64,000 bases of DNA, taken from contig NW_020825410.1 in NCBI RefSeq assembly GCF_003286085.1, forward strand, positions 247,001 through 311,000, written 5' to 3'. Below the pieces are notes generated by a model. It did no database searches, was not told where the DNA came from, and saw nothing but the letters and a program-made list of their open reading frames with translations. Positions 11,001-22,878 of the stretch are shown piece after piece. Position numbers and translations under genes: made by a program. Source of the DNA: Drosophila persimilis. Taxonomy: Eukaryota > Arthropoda > Insecta > Diptera > Drosophilidae. The first letter of the stretch is position 1; the number at the start of each line of letters is the position of its first letter.

Positions 11001-13102
11001 TGTTAAGTCCTTTAGTAATTAAGGGAAAGATCCTACTGCAAGAGCTTTGGCTCAACAAGCTAGATTGGGATGAGTCAATTCCAATGAACTTGGAAACAGC
11101 ATGGAACTTATTAAAAGAATCCTTGGGTCAGTTGGAGAAGATTACCATACCTCGATTTGTGCATACTGATCCCATGTCACCGATTCAAGTACATGCCTTT
11201 GCCGACGCATCCATGAGAGCTTATGGAGCCTGCGTCTATATCCGTAGAAAGACTGCAGAAGGTTTCAAGGTCTCCTTGTTGACTGCAAAGTCGAAAGTAG
11301 CGCCACTCAAGACGAAAACGCTCCCAAGGCTTGAGTTATGTGCCGCTCACCTTCTAGCAGACCTTTGTCACCGAATCAAATCACTGCTCAAGGTTCCAAT
11401 TGATAAAATGATATTCTGGTCAGATTCAGAAGTTACTCTTCATTGGATCAGATCCCACCCTTCGTCGTTGTCAACATTCGTTGCGAACCGAGTAGCGGAG
11501 ATTCAAGAGTGGTCAAGTGAAGCTACGTGGCGGCATGTGCCAACAAAACAGAACCCAGCAGACATAGTTTCGAGAGGTTGTGACGTAGAGGAAATCGAGA
11601 GCTGGCCCAGAAATCCACACTTCGAGCTTTCCGAAGAAGAGATACAGATGGAAAGTCGGAAGAAATCGGTCGGACTGACCGTCGCGGCCAAGCCAAATTA
11701 CTTAGTGGATGTAATCGAGGCATACTCGTCACACCTCAAACTGCTAAGAGTGTTCGTTTACGTGTTCCGCTTCATCCGAAAATGCAAAGACAAAAGTCTC
11801 AACTTGGGAAAAATTCCGTCATCCGTAGAATACGACGTGGCGTTTCTAAAAATAGTCGAAATAACACAGAAAAATGAGTCTCAAGAAGATATTGAAAGGG
11901 TTTGTAAAGGCACCAAGTTAGGCCCCAGTCTTCAGCGCTTGAATCCCTTCATCCATGAAGAGGCTGGGACATGGTGCTCCTTTTCGTTGTTGCGAGTTGG
12001 GGGGCGACTAGTTAACGCTCCTATGTCATATAATGCCAAGTTTCCTTTGTTATTGACAAAACGCTCGCAGTTTGTGCAGACATACGTTCGTTATCTGCAT
12101 CAAACGAATTTTCATGCCGGCCCACGAGCACTCGTGAGTATCCTTAGACAGCGCATTTGGATAGTGAATGCTCAGGCAGTCTGCAGGGCGACAGTTAGGT
12201 CGTGTATTCGTTGCTTTAAATGCAAGCCGCTACTCCAGACCCAAATGATGGGCAACTTACCCGCAGACCGGCTCCGTGCTCTCCGCCCATTTTCAGTATG
12301 TGGCGTTGATTTTTGTGGCCCAGTCTATACGACTCTGAAAATTCGTGGAAGGCCCCCTTATAAGTCCTACATAGCGTTATTTGTCTGTTTTGCGTCCAAG
12401 GCGGTTCGTTTAGAAATTGTCTCCGATTTGACGACTAATTCCTTCTTGTTGGCATTCCAAAGGTTCGTCGGTCGTCGAGGATGTCCGCAACGCGTGAACT
12501 GCGACAAAGCGACAAATTTCGTCGGAGCAAGTCGCCACTTCAGCGAACTGCGACTTTGGGAGGCCGGTGTGAAGTCTGCCAAGGGCCTACTCCTACGGGC
12601 AGTCGGAAGCGCTCTCCTCACCGCAGAGGAGCTGGAGACCGTGCTGGTCGGGATCGAGGCGGTACTCAACTCGCGCCCGCTAGGACCCCTAAGCCCAGAC
12701 CCAAGCGACGGAGACGCGCTGACTCCCGGGCACCTGCTGACAGGCGGGCCGCTCATCGCACTCCCAGCACGCAGGACCCCAGACCAGGAGGGTCTGAGCT
12801 GCTTAAAGCGATGGCGGCTTGTCTCGTCAGCCAGGCAAATGTTCTGGCAGCGATGGTCCCGGGAGTATGTGCTGGGATTGCCAATAAGTTGCAAGTGGCA
12901 CCAGGAGGAGCCAAACATAAAGGAAGGCGACCTCGTAATCGTCGCCGAGGACAACCTGCCCCCTCAACAGTGGCTCCTCGGAAGGGTGGTCGGAACAACC
13001 GCCGGGCAGGACGGAAGGGTCAGAGTGGTCGAGCTAAGGACGAGCAGCGGAGCCACGTTCAGGAGGCCGATACACAAATTGGCGCTTCTGCCAATGGTTT
13101 GA
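8093..13102 (+). pseudogene. BEL/Pao Gag-Pol, copy 2, one premature stop
   Basis: Same length (1670 codons) and domain order as copy 1, with a single TAC to TAA change at 10208-10210, just before the RT. The stop separates Gag-protease (8093-10210) from RT-RNase H-integrase (10211-13102). Other differences include Gly to Cys in the LFDPL-C-LLSP segment and His to Arg near the integrase core. It shares the short D-to-E spacing in integrase. Readthrough cannot be excluded but nothing supports it. Confidence 0.92.
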
Positions 13103-13129
13103 AGCCTTCCAGGCCTTCAACGGGGCCGG

Positions 13130-13381
13130 TGTAGCGCCATTTGGATAATAATAATTGTTATTAGGATAGTATTTCATGAAGTCTAGTGTAAGTTAGGCTA
13201 GGGCAAAGCGGGAGCGCAATAAAAGCTCGCTCTCTCGCTCTTGGCGAATTCGCCCCGCTTTGCCACCGTAGGTAAGGTAGGCATAGAAGAAATTGTTTTA
13301 ATATATAAAAGAAGTCGAGAAAAATCCATGAAATCGAACGCACGCACCCCTTTTCTTTTGTCGTATTAAAATAAAAAATTG
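13130..13381 (+). repeat. BEL-1 LTR 3, 3'-truncated
   Basis: It matches LTR bases 1-252 and stops after AAAAAATTG. The 14 following bases (13382-13395, TATTAAATAAAAAA) are an imperfect slip copy of the A-rich stretch just before. Then the sequence jumps back into the 3' coding tail. The last 55 LTR bases are absent. Confidence 0.88.
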
Positions 13382-13395
13382 TATTAAATAAAAAA

Positions 13396-13738
13396 GGAGG
13401 GTCTGAGCTGCTTAAAGCGATGGCGGCTTGTCTCGTCAGCCAGGCAAATGTTCTGGCAGCGATGGTCCCGGGAGTATGTGCTGGGATTGCCAATAAGTTG
13501 CAAGTGGCACCAGGAGGAGCCAAACATAAAGGAAGGCGACCTCGTAATCGTCGCCGAGGACAACCTGCCCCCTCAACAGTGGCTCCTCGGAAGGGTGGTC
13601 GGAACAACCGCCGGGCAGGACGGAAGGGTCAGAGTGGTCGAGCTAAGGACGAGCAGCGGAGCCACGTTCAGGAGGCCGATACACAAATTGGCGCTTCTGC
13701 CAATGGTTTGAAGCCTTCCAGGCCTTCAACGGGGCCGG
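13396..13738 (+). pseudogene. Duplicated 343-bp BEL-1 3' tail
   Basis: It repeats 12787-13129: the end of the polyprotein frame (to the TGA at 13709-13711) and the short spacer before the LTR. It has no start codon or domain of its own. It lies between truncated LTR 3 and intact LTR 4, so the array holds three bodies plus this fragment. The slip-copied A-rich filler at its left edge suggests a polymerase or reverse-transcriptase template jump. Confidence 0.88.
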
Positions 13739-14045
13739 TGTAGCGCCATTTGGATAATAATAATTGTTATTAGGATAGTATTTCATGAAGTCTAGTGTAA
13801 GTTAGGCTAGGGCAAAGCGGGAGCGCAATAAAAGCTCGCTCTCTCGCTCTTGGCGAATTCGCCCCGCTTTGCCACCGTAGGTAAGGTAGGCATAGAAGAA
13901 ATTGTTTTAATATATAAAAGAAGTCGAGAAAAATCCATGAAATCGAACGCACGCACCCCTTTTCTTTTGTCGTATTAAAATAAAAAATTGCAGTCACCCA
14001 AGTTGTTTCGGTATCGTTATTTAGAAAAACTATTCTAAAATTTCA
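13739..14045 (+). repeat. BEL-1 LTR 4
   Basis: A complete 307-bp LTR from TGTAGCGCC to AAATTTCA. It is followed by the primer site TGGCGCCCCCGGGTGGA and serves as the 5' LTR of copy 3. Confidence 0.92.
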
Positions 14046-15144
14046 TGGCGCCCCCGGGTGGACTTGCAATTTAAACGTACATAATAATTCAAGTGGAAGG
14101 CAAAAAGTGACAGTGACACAGTGAAGAAAAGATAAATAGCCAAAATCTATTATACATACATACATACATGTACATGCATATGTGCGGCAGCTAAATTGCC
14201 AAATTGACCGCGACGTGTGTGCAAATAATCAAACAAACCAAACTAAAAATCACCGCGTCGGTCGTGCAATACCCTGTCTGCAGCTACATATATACAAGAG
14301 GAGAGTACAGCACATGGAATTTCCTATCTTCCCAAGAGGTATTTGTGCAAAAAATTGAAAGCTCGAGTGAAGATGAAAAGATTAAAAAACTCGCAATTAT
14401 TGTCTTGTGCTGAAACAATTGCACCTCGCTTTCAATTCTTGGCACATACGTATGACATAGTAGAGCTAGATTGCATGCTGTAGTTAGAAGTGAGCATATA
14501 TATTAATACATATATACATACATATGTACATCTAACCCTCTTGGACGCAATAACTACACATATAACTCATTTTAACTGCAATCGCTGTCGCCCCTTTCCC
14601 CTTTCTCGTTTTCGTTGTGTCAAATATATGTATAGTTGGGTCGTTGACCAAGCACGCATACCAATACGCAGCTGCAGCGGTGAATTTTTTCGTCTCGCTT
14701 TCGCTCTTCACCGTTGCTTATCGTTGTTCTTTTGTTTTGGCGCGCTTGATCCAAACCAAACACCAAGTGACGCGCTACCCTGTTTTCGTCGGGTATATTC
14801 GTTTGGGATCAGTAGGATCCAACTATCAATTAAGACAAAGTCGTGCTTCGCAAATCAATTTAGCGTCGATCGTTGTCGGTGCATACGTATACACAACATT
14901 AATTCTTCAGAACTGCAGCGGTGAAATTTTTCGTTTTCGCTTGTCACCAGTGCAGTTCGTTGGTATTCTTGTGTGGTTTTCGTGTACGCGCCAGCCAAGC
15001 GACGCTATACCCTAAATTTTTCGGGTATATTGGTTTTTCACCTCGTTTGGGTACAATTACCCATTATTTCATTGAGTGCCTCGGCATTAAATACGATTAT
15101 TAGAAACGATCTTTCGCCTTCAGTTGCTTGTATTGAGAATCAAT

Positions 15145-18100
15145 ATGACCTCAAAAGCCAACAATATCGTCCTTGAAGAGCTGAAAAAAAAGCGCAGTTG
15201 CCGTGTCAAAGGCATTCGTTTATTAGCGGACCGTTTAGAAGCGGGGGATATTCCGCTGGTATTGACGGAGCTCGAGTGCAGACTCGAAACGCTGATGCGT
15301 AGCATTGACACGGCACGCGAACTTCAAGAGAAGATTGAAGATATAGACATTGACGATGAATTTGGAGTCGAGTTGGAGGAACTCTCAATTGTCACAAAGG
15401 CAAAATTAATGTCTCTCATTTGCGCATTAAAGACAGCTGATGAGACAATACCGGCAGTACCAGCTTATGGTGGCCCAACTCGTGCTCGCCTTCCGAAGTT
15501 AGCTCTGCCGCAGTTCAGCGGCAACTTTTCGGACTTTAAAAACATCATAGGTTTATTTGAGACTCTAGTTCATAATGACCAAAGCATTCCAATTATCGAA
15601 AAGTTCAACCATTTGCTTTCGTGTCTCTCCGGTGAAGCGTTGGGAACAGTTAGGGCTTTCCAAGTAACCGAGACCAACTACGAGAAAGCAATGGCTAGCT
15701 TAAAACGGGTCTACGCTAATGATTGTCTGATCTTTAAAAATCACATTGATGGCCTATTTAATCTTCCCAAATGACCCAGCAATCAGCATCGTCCTTAAGG
15801 AACCTTATCGATACCGCCTCATCCATATATGGTTCGTTGTTGTCGATAGGCGATGATAAAAAGATCTCGAATGCGATGATTATTCATCTCGTCTTGAGCA
15901 GAGTCGATCCGGTGACCAAAGAGAAATGGGAAGAACAGCTCGATTATGACAAACTGCCACTTTGGACGGACTGTGAAAAGTTGCTTAATCGCAGACATCA
16001 GCATCTTTCGTCCGAAAATTCGGACAAACCAAAGCAGGAGCAGAAAGCTGTGCCAAGCAAGCCGCATAATCGGAGCTCATTCGCGTGTTCCACCGCGAAT
16101 ACCAAAAATCAACAATGCAGCTACTGCAATGCGAAAGGCCATTTGTTGACAGATCGCAGTCCATTTGGTCGGCTAGCAGTAATGCAAAGGTTCGAATTCG
16201 CAAAAACTGCATCCTTGTGCATCAATTGTCTGCAGCCAGGCCACTCTGTAGTACGATGCAAAGCTAAGAAGTGTCGAGTGTGTGCCTGCTCACACCATAC
16301 CTTATTGCATAGGTACACAGTGGCGAATAAAAGTCTAGCGTTACCATCACCCCCAGAGAATTCTTCTCCTCCTCCCAATCAGAATCAACCTTCCACTTCG
16401 CATGCTCTCCATGCGACAGCTATGGATAGAGTTATTCTGGCTACGTCGATCGTAAGCGTCCGAACAAATAATGGTGAACATGTTTTGGCCCGAGCTCTGC
16501 TTGACTCGGGGTCTCAAACCAATTTGATAACTGAGGACTTAGCACAGCGCTTACAGATAGGGAGGAGTCGTGTATCAACTTGCTTGGTATTGGTGAATCC
16601 AATTCACAAGTCAAGAAAAAGATACACACGGTGGTGAAGTCGCGAATTACTGGTAGTGAGTTTTCGGTTAATTTCTGGATTCTAAGGTCCATTTCGGGGT
16701 ATCACCCTGATCAGACACTTAACGTGAGTGACTGGAAAATCCCGAAGAACTTACCACTTGCAGACCCATATTTCTTCAAGCCACAGAAGATAGATATGTT
16801 GATAGGTGCAGAAACATTTTTCGAACTTCTATCTGTTGGTCAGATTCGACAAGGTCCTGACTATCCAACTCTGCAGAAAACGCTTCTCGGCTGGATTGTG
16901 CCGGGCAGATACACTCCAAAGGTGACTGCCACCCAAGAAGCTAGGAATTGTTTGAGTTGTCGAGAAGAGTCAGTGATCCACATCGACAATACATTACAAA
17001 AGTTTTGGTCACTGGAAGAATTGCCGTCTTCTAAAAAGTCTTTATCTCCTGAACACAAGTTATGTGAAAAGCATTATAGAAGGACTACTCAGGTCGTGCC
17101 TTCAGGTCGGTTTGAAGTAAGACTGCCGTTCAAATCAGATCCCAGTATCTTAGGCAACTCCTTTGAAGTGGCTAAACGGCGGTTTTTATCGCTTGAAAAA
17201 AGATTGTCTCGTGACCCCGAGTTGCAGAAACTGTACTTGGAGTTCATGGATGAGTACCTCTCCTTGGGTCACATGTCTACCACAGACAACACAATCCCCA
17301 AAACTCCACATTATTTCATTCCACATCAGTGTGTGTTGAGGCCTCAAAGCACGTCGACCAAGCTCCGCGTCGTTTTCGATGCGTCTTGTAAAACGTCCTC
17401 TCAGGTGGCCTTGAACGACATATTGATGGTCGGTCCTACGATACAGGATGAGCTGTATTCGACATTGCTCCGATTCAGACTACACAGGTACGCCTTGACA
17501 GCCGATGTTAAGAAGATGTATCGCCAAGTCTGGGTCGCTGATGCGGATAGACAATTCCAGCTCATAGTGTGGAGAAGAGACCCGTCTGAGTCCTTGAGAA
17601 TATACCAGCTCAACACCGTAACATATGGGACTGGACCAGCCCCATTTTTGGCAATTCGGTGTTTGAAGAGGTTGAGTGAGTCTGCAAAACTCTCATTCCC
17701 TAAAGCTGCTGAAGTTATTGACTCCGACTTCTATGTCGATGACATGTTGACTGGTGCTGGTTGCGTAGAGGAGTTAAAGACAATTAAGTCTGATGTGGCT
17801 CAGGTTCTTCAAACCGCTGGGTTTGAATTGACTAAATGGTTTTCTAACTCACCTGAGGTCACCGCATCCGAGAGCACAGTTAAACCGATAACGATCTCGG
17901 ACTCAGAGTCAACTAAGGCGTTAGGAATATCGTGGCTGCCACACGAATACGTCTTTAAGTTCCAAATTGACACGTCAGTTATGGGTCTCCGAGCGACAAA
18001 ACGGAACATCTTATCGGTGACATCAAAGCTGTTTGACCCCCTTGGCTTGTTAAGTCCTTTAGTAATTAAGGGAAAGATCCTACTGCAAGAGCTTTGGCTC

Positions 18101-20137
18101 AACAAGCTAGATTGGGATGAGTCAATTCCAATGAACTTGGAAACAGCATGGAACTTATTAAAAGAATCCTTGGGTCAGTTGGAGAAGATTACCATACCTC
18201 GATTTGTGCATACTGATCCCATGTCACCGATTCAAGTACATGCCTTTGCCGACGCATCCATGAGAGCTTATGGAGCCTGCGTCTATATCCGTAGAAAGAC
18301 TGCAGAAGGTTTCAAGGTCTCCTTGTTGACTGCAAAGTCGAAAGTAGCGCCACTCAAGACGAAAACGCTCCCAAGGCTTGAGTTATGTGCCGCTCACCTT
18401 CTAGCAGACCTTTGTCACCGAATCAAATCACTGCTCAAGGTTCCAATTGATAAAATGATATTCTGGTCAGATTCAGAAGTTACTCTTCATTGGATCAGAT
18501 CCCACCCTTCGTCGTTGTCAACATTCGTTGCGAACCGAGTAGCGGAGATTCAAGAGTGGTCAAGTGAAGCTACGTGGCGGCATGTGCCAACAAAACAGAA
18601 CCCAGCAGACATAGTTTCGAGAGGTTGTGACGTAGAGGAAATCGAGAGCTGGCCCAGAAATCCACACTTCGAGCTTTCCGAAGAAGAGATACAGATGGAA
18701 AGTCGGAAGAAATCGGTCGGACTGACCGTCGCGGCCAAGCCAAATTACTTAGTGGATGTAATCGAGGGATACTCGTCACACCTCAAACTGCTAAGAGTGT
18801 TCGTTTACGTGTTCCGCTTCATCCGAAAATGCAAAGACAAAAGTCTCAACTTGGGAAAAATTCCGTCATCCGTAGAATACGACGTGGCGTTTCTAAAAAT
18901 AGTCGAAATAACACAGAAAAATGAGTCTCAAGAAGATATTGAAAGGGTTCGTAAAGGCACCAGTCTTCAGCGCTTGAATCCCTTCATCCATGAAGAGGCT
19001 GGGACATGGTGCTCCTTTTCGTTGTTGCGAGTTGGGGGGCGACTAGTTAACGCTCCTATGTCATATAATGCCAAGTTTCCTTTGTTATTGACAAAACGCT
19101 CGCAGTTTGTGCAGACAAACGTTCGTTATCTGCATCAAACGAATTTTCATGCCGGCCCACGAGCACTCGTGAGTATCCTTAGACAGCGCATTTGGATAGT
19201 GAATGCTCAGGCGGTCTGCAGGGCGACAGTTAGGTCGTGTATTCGTTGCTTTAAATGCAAGCCGCTACTCCAGACCCAAATGATGGGCAACTTACCCGCA
19301 GACCGGCTCCGTGCTCTCCGCCCATTTTCAGTATGTGGCGTTGATTTTTGTGGCCCAGTCTATACGACTCTGAAAATTCGTGGAAGGCCCCCTTATAAGT
19401 CCTACATAGCGTTATTTGTCTGTTTTGCGTCCAAGGCGGTTCATTTAGAAATTGTCTCCGATTTGACGACTAATTCCTTCTTGTTGGCATTCCAAAGGTT
19501 CGTCGGTCGTCGAGGATGTCCGCAACGCGTGAACTGCGACAAAGCGACAAATTTCGTCGGAGCAAGTCGCCACTTCAGCGAACTGCGACTTTGGGAGGCC
19601 GGTGTGAAGTCTGCCCAGGGCCTACTCCTACGGGCAGTCGGAAGCGCTCTCCTCACCGCAGAGGAGCTGGAGACCGTGCTGGTCGGGATCGAGGCGGTAC
19701 TCAACTCGCGCCCGCTAGGACCCCTAAGCCCAGACCCAAGCGACGGAGACGCGCTGACTCCCGGGCACCTGCTGACAGGCGGGCCGCTCATCGCACTCCC
19801 AGCACGCAGGACCCCGGACCAGGAGGGTCTGAGCTGCTTAAAGCGATGGCGGCTTGTCTCGTCAGCCAGGCAAATGTTCTGGCAGCGATGGTCCCGGGAG
19901 TATGTGCTGGGATTGCCAATAAGTTGCAAGTGGCACCAGGAGGAGCCAAACATAAAGGAAGGCGACCTCGTAATCGTCGCCGAGGACAACCTGCCCCCTC
20001 AACAGTGGCTCCTCGGAAGGGTGGTCGGAACAACCGCCGGGCAGGACGGAAGGGTCAGAGTGGTCGAGCTAAGGACGAGCAGCGGAGCCACGTTCAGGAG
20101 GCCGATACACAAATTGGCGCTTCTGCCAATGGTTTGA
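15145..20137 (+). pseudogene. BEL/Pao Gag-Pol, copy 3, two frameshifts
   Basis: Compared with copy 1 the frame has lost one A in an A-run near 15770 (frameshift in Gag), four bases (CCGT) near 16558 in the protease region (second frameshift), and 12 bases near 18962 (in-frame loss of KLGP). The three losses explain the whole 17-bp length difference. A Gly to Ala change sits in the third knuckle (CRVCAC). RT YVDD, RNase H and integrase motifs remain readable, and the short integrase D-E spacing is also here. Confidence 0.92.
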
Positions 20138-20164
20138 AGCCTTCCAGGCCTTCAACGGGGCCGG

Positions 20165-20471
20165 TGTAGCGCCATTTGGATAATAATAATTGTTATTAGG
20201 ATAGTATTTCATGAAGTCTAGTGTAAGTTAGGCTAGGGCAAAGCGGGAGCGCAATAAAAGCTCGCTCTCTCGCTCTTGGCGAATTCGCCCCGCTTTGCCA
20301 CCGTAGGTAAGGTAGGCATAGAAGAAATTGTTTTAATATATAAAAGAAGTCGAGAAAAATCCATGAAATCGAACGCACGCACCCCTTTTCTTTCGTCGTA
20401 TTAAAATAAAAAATTGCAGTCACCCAAGTTGTTTCGGTATCGTTATTTAGAAAAACTATTCTAAAATTTCA
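20165..20471 (+). repeat. BEL-1 LTR 5 (3' outer LTR)
   Basis: A 307-bp LTR ending AAATTTCA, with one T to C change in the TTTTCTTTCGTCG segment. It is followed at once by GTGGATGCAACAG, the resuming Helitron sequence. Confidence 0.92.
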
Positions 20472-20476
20472 GTGGA
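20472..20476. repeat. Target-site duplication GTGGA, right
   Basis: It matches 272-276 and closes the BEL-1 insertion. Only the outermost LTRs are flanked by it, which marks the 20-kb array as one original integration that later expanded. Confidence 0.85.
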
Positions 20477-21241
20477 TGCAACAGATTTTCGTCCTTTGTG
20501 GGGGCGGAAGGGGGTGGGGCGAAATTTTGAGATATACGTTTTATAGTGAGATCTAACAGGAGTGCGGATACTAAATTTGGTTACTCTAGCCTTAATAGTC
20601 CCTGAGATTTGTGAATATCCCCAGATTTGCATCCTTTGCGGGGGCGGAAGGGGGTGTGGCGAAATTTTGAAACAAACTCGTCTCGGTCCGATATATTAGG
20701 AGTGTGGATACCAAATTTGGTTGCTCTAGCTTTTATAGAGTCTGAGATCTGGGCGCTAATGTTTTACTCTAAGCAAAGCCGCCAATGCTACGTGTGTGTT
20801 AGAGAGAGAGAGGGCGAGAAAAAATTAAATTGTTTTCTTGATGCTGGCTATAATAATAATACGATCCAATTCAGATTCTGCAGTCTAAAAGATATGGTCA
20901 TTCTCTACGATTCTGCGTTTTTGGTTTTCTCGTATCTTTAAAATTGTGGATGCCACAGATTTTCGCCCTTTGTGGGGGCGGAAGTGGGCGGGGCGAAGTT
21001 CTGAAATATTTTTGTAGCAGCATATCACAGAAGTCTGGATCCAAAACATCGTTGCTCTAGCTCTTATAGTCTTTGAGCACTAGGCGCTGAAGGGGACGGA
21101 CAGACGGACAGACAGACAGGGCTCAATCGACTCGGCTATTGATGTTGATCAAGAATATATATACTTTATGGGGTCGGAAACGATTCCTTCTGGACGTTAC
21201 ACACATCCACTTTCACCACAAATCTAATATACCCAATACTC
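20477..21241 (-). mobile_element. Helitron-derived non-coding sequence, right part
   Basis: It continues 1-276. It contains two diverged internal repeats of the TTTCGCCC-TTTG-GGGGCGGAAG-GGG type (20490, 20636 and again 20958), a GA-rich run near 20805, and a GACGGACAGACGG tract near 21098. Its end, TATACCCAATACTCAT, resembles half of the hairpin at 36125-36157. Open frames here are not credible genes. The element is on the minus strand, judged by the Rep fragment attached to its paralog at 28580-28793. Confidence 0.6.
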
Positions 21242-21958
21242 ATTACTCTGTCTGCTGCTGAAACGCGGTGGCCAGAGTTGCTTGTTTTGCTAAAAAAAAA
21301 CGTAGATAGGGAGATCATTAGCGAAGAAGAAGCAATGAATCTACCCTACACCAAAAAGGAGCGACTTATCAGGGCAGATCCAGTTAATTGTGTTGGGTAT
21401 TTCGATTATAGGTATCGCGAGATTTTATAAGTTATGAGGAATCGGGAGGGCATTTTCGGAGAAAACTTCGTCATAAAATATTATTGGCGTGTTGAATTCC
21501 AACAAAGAGGTTCCCCCCATATTCACGGCATGTTTTGTCTGAAAGATTCCCCAGCAGTGGACTTAACCAGTACAGAGTCAATTTCAACAGTTATAGCCTT
21601 CATTAACAAACATATTACAGTAGATGTCACAGACTCTGAATTAGCTCCGTATGTTGAATACCAAAAGCATCGGCATAAGGACAAGTCATGTCTTAAAAAA
21701 GCCAATAAAAGTGGAAAAAAAGTTTGTAGATTCGGTATTCCATACCCTCCAATGCCCCAAACGGAGATATTGAGTCCACTGCCGGAGGAAACTCCAAACC
21801 TTGATTTTCACCAAGGAAATTTTAAGAAAATTCAAGACCTACTAAATTCTGATCAATCCTCTGATATGATTGATCACTTGAGCATATTTGAGAACTTTCT
21901 TTCGCACGAAGTCCTTATGCATGCTGTAGCTATTGTTCAGCCACACCCATGTATTTAA
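21242..21958 (+). pseudogene. Helitron Rep (HUH) fragment
   Basis: The frame reads ITLSAAETRWPELL, typical of the Helitron-like N-terminal domain, then FDYRYREIL, an in-frame TAA at 21428-21430, and RVEFQQRGSPHIHG. The last holds the His-x-His of the HUH rolling-circle nuclease. It continues to about 21920 and then runs out beside BEL-2 LTR sequence. The tyrosine motif and the helicase are missing. Rep nicks and joins DNA for rolling-circle transposition, and this copy is dead. It faces away from the minus-strand Helitron at its left, so two copies meet head to head near 21241. Confidence 0.82.
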
Positions 21959-21985
21959 TGAATATTAGGAATATACAGTTCAATC

Positions 21986-22483
21986 TCATACACAAATACT
22001 CATAAATAAAATTGTCCATGTCATTTCATGTAAATGAATATGACGACACGAAAAATACATTAGCAACTAAGAATAGACAATAGCACTTGTAAACTCGAAC
22101 CCACCAAAAGGGATCAAGCAATAAACTATCTACTTTATTGCTGCCAAGTACCTAAGTAAATGCACTGAAATATAACCCCCGCACAGAGTAAGTGTACCCA
22201 ATCTAAAAATACACTCACAAGGAGCCTGTGCGTTCCTTCCCATAGAATAAGAGTACCACTGCTAGCTATATAAGCAGATGCATTTGTTCAATACAAATCA
22301 GTATCAGAAACAGTACCATAGCTGCCTGTCACTCATCTTCCATCGCAATCATCACAGGCTGTCGCTGTGTCTTCAGATCCTCCCTTGCGCACCGTAGGAT
22401 ACCCACTCCGCAGTCCAACTGGTTCAAGTTCTAGTTGCGACGACCAAACTGTAGACGGTTTATGTACCGTATGCAACCCAGCT

Positions 22484-22516
<33 letters not shown>

Positions 22517-22520
22517 AACA
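21986..22520 (+). repeat. BEL-2 LTR, copy 1
   Basis: About 535 bp, shared with 34320-34850 and 43656-44097. It includes a TATATAAG-type box near 22268 and a CA dinucleotide run before its ATTAACA end. Copies 1 and A both begin matching at TCATACACAAATAC although different sequences precede them, so this may be the true 5' end. The 21959-21985 bases may or may not belong to it. Confidence 0.75.
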
Positions 22521-22521
22521 T

Positions 22522-22878
22522 ACCCAGGTAGCTACGCTGAACCTTCAGCCCGCACTCGCAAAGAAGCTCCTGGAGCTCGGAAAAGTTCGAATCGGCTGGG
22601 TTGTCTGCCGCGTGCGGCAACGGATTGCGCCAACCCGCTGCTTCAAGTGCATGGCCTATGGACACACTGCAGCCAGGTGCAGATCCAAGCGGCCTGTGTC
22701 AAGCAATGCATGCTACAAATGTGGTGGGGAGGGGCACAAGCACAACCAGTGCAACAACCCGCCAATGTGCATACTATGCGCTGGCAAGCCAGGAGACGTT
22801 CGCTCAGCAGCCCACTCGGCCCTCAGCCGCAGCTGCCCTGAGTACAAGAAGGCACTAGCAAAACTGGTTGATGGTTAA
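22522..22878 (+). pseudogene. R1-clade ORF1 (Gag) C-terminal fragment
   Basis: The frame enters from the left junction without a start and ends TAA at 22876-22878. It carries three Cys/His knuckles, CFKCMAYGHTAARC, CYKCGGEGHKHNQC and CILC, the nucleic-acid-binding tail of R1/LOA-type ORF1 proteins. The stop overlaps the ORF2 start at 22871 by 8 bp, as is common in these elements. The N-terminal part is missing. Confidence 0.82.

Larger units (their letters stand above)
6687..13381 (+). mobile_element. BEL-1 copy 2 (nonsense-mutated, 3' LTR truncated)
   Basis: It runs from shared LTR 2 through leader (6994-8092) and polyprotein frame to truncated LTR 3. The leader is longer than in copy 1 (it includes GTGGAAGGCAAAAAGTGACA near 7041), matches copy 3 closely and has no gene I can support. 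Point differences from both other copies (for example LTGSG for LTGAG, and KAVR for KAVH) show a distinct copy and not a collapsed repeat. Confidence 0.88.
13739..20471 (+). mobile_element. BEL-1 copy 3
   Basis: It consists of LTR 4, leader (14046-15144, like that of copy 2 and without a supported gene), a polyprotein frame with several lesions, and LTR 5. LTR 5 is followed directly by the outer GTGGA target duplication and resuming Helitron sequence, so copy 3 is the right end of the insertion. Confidence 0.9.

Noticed and set aside
277..20471. Calling the BEL-1 tandem array an assembly duplication
   Set aside because: Private substitutions, indels and stops in each copy argue for real copies, though only spanning reads can settle it.
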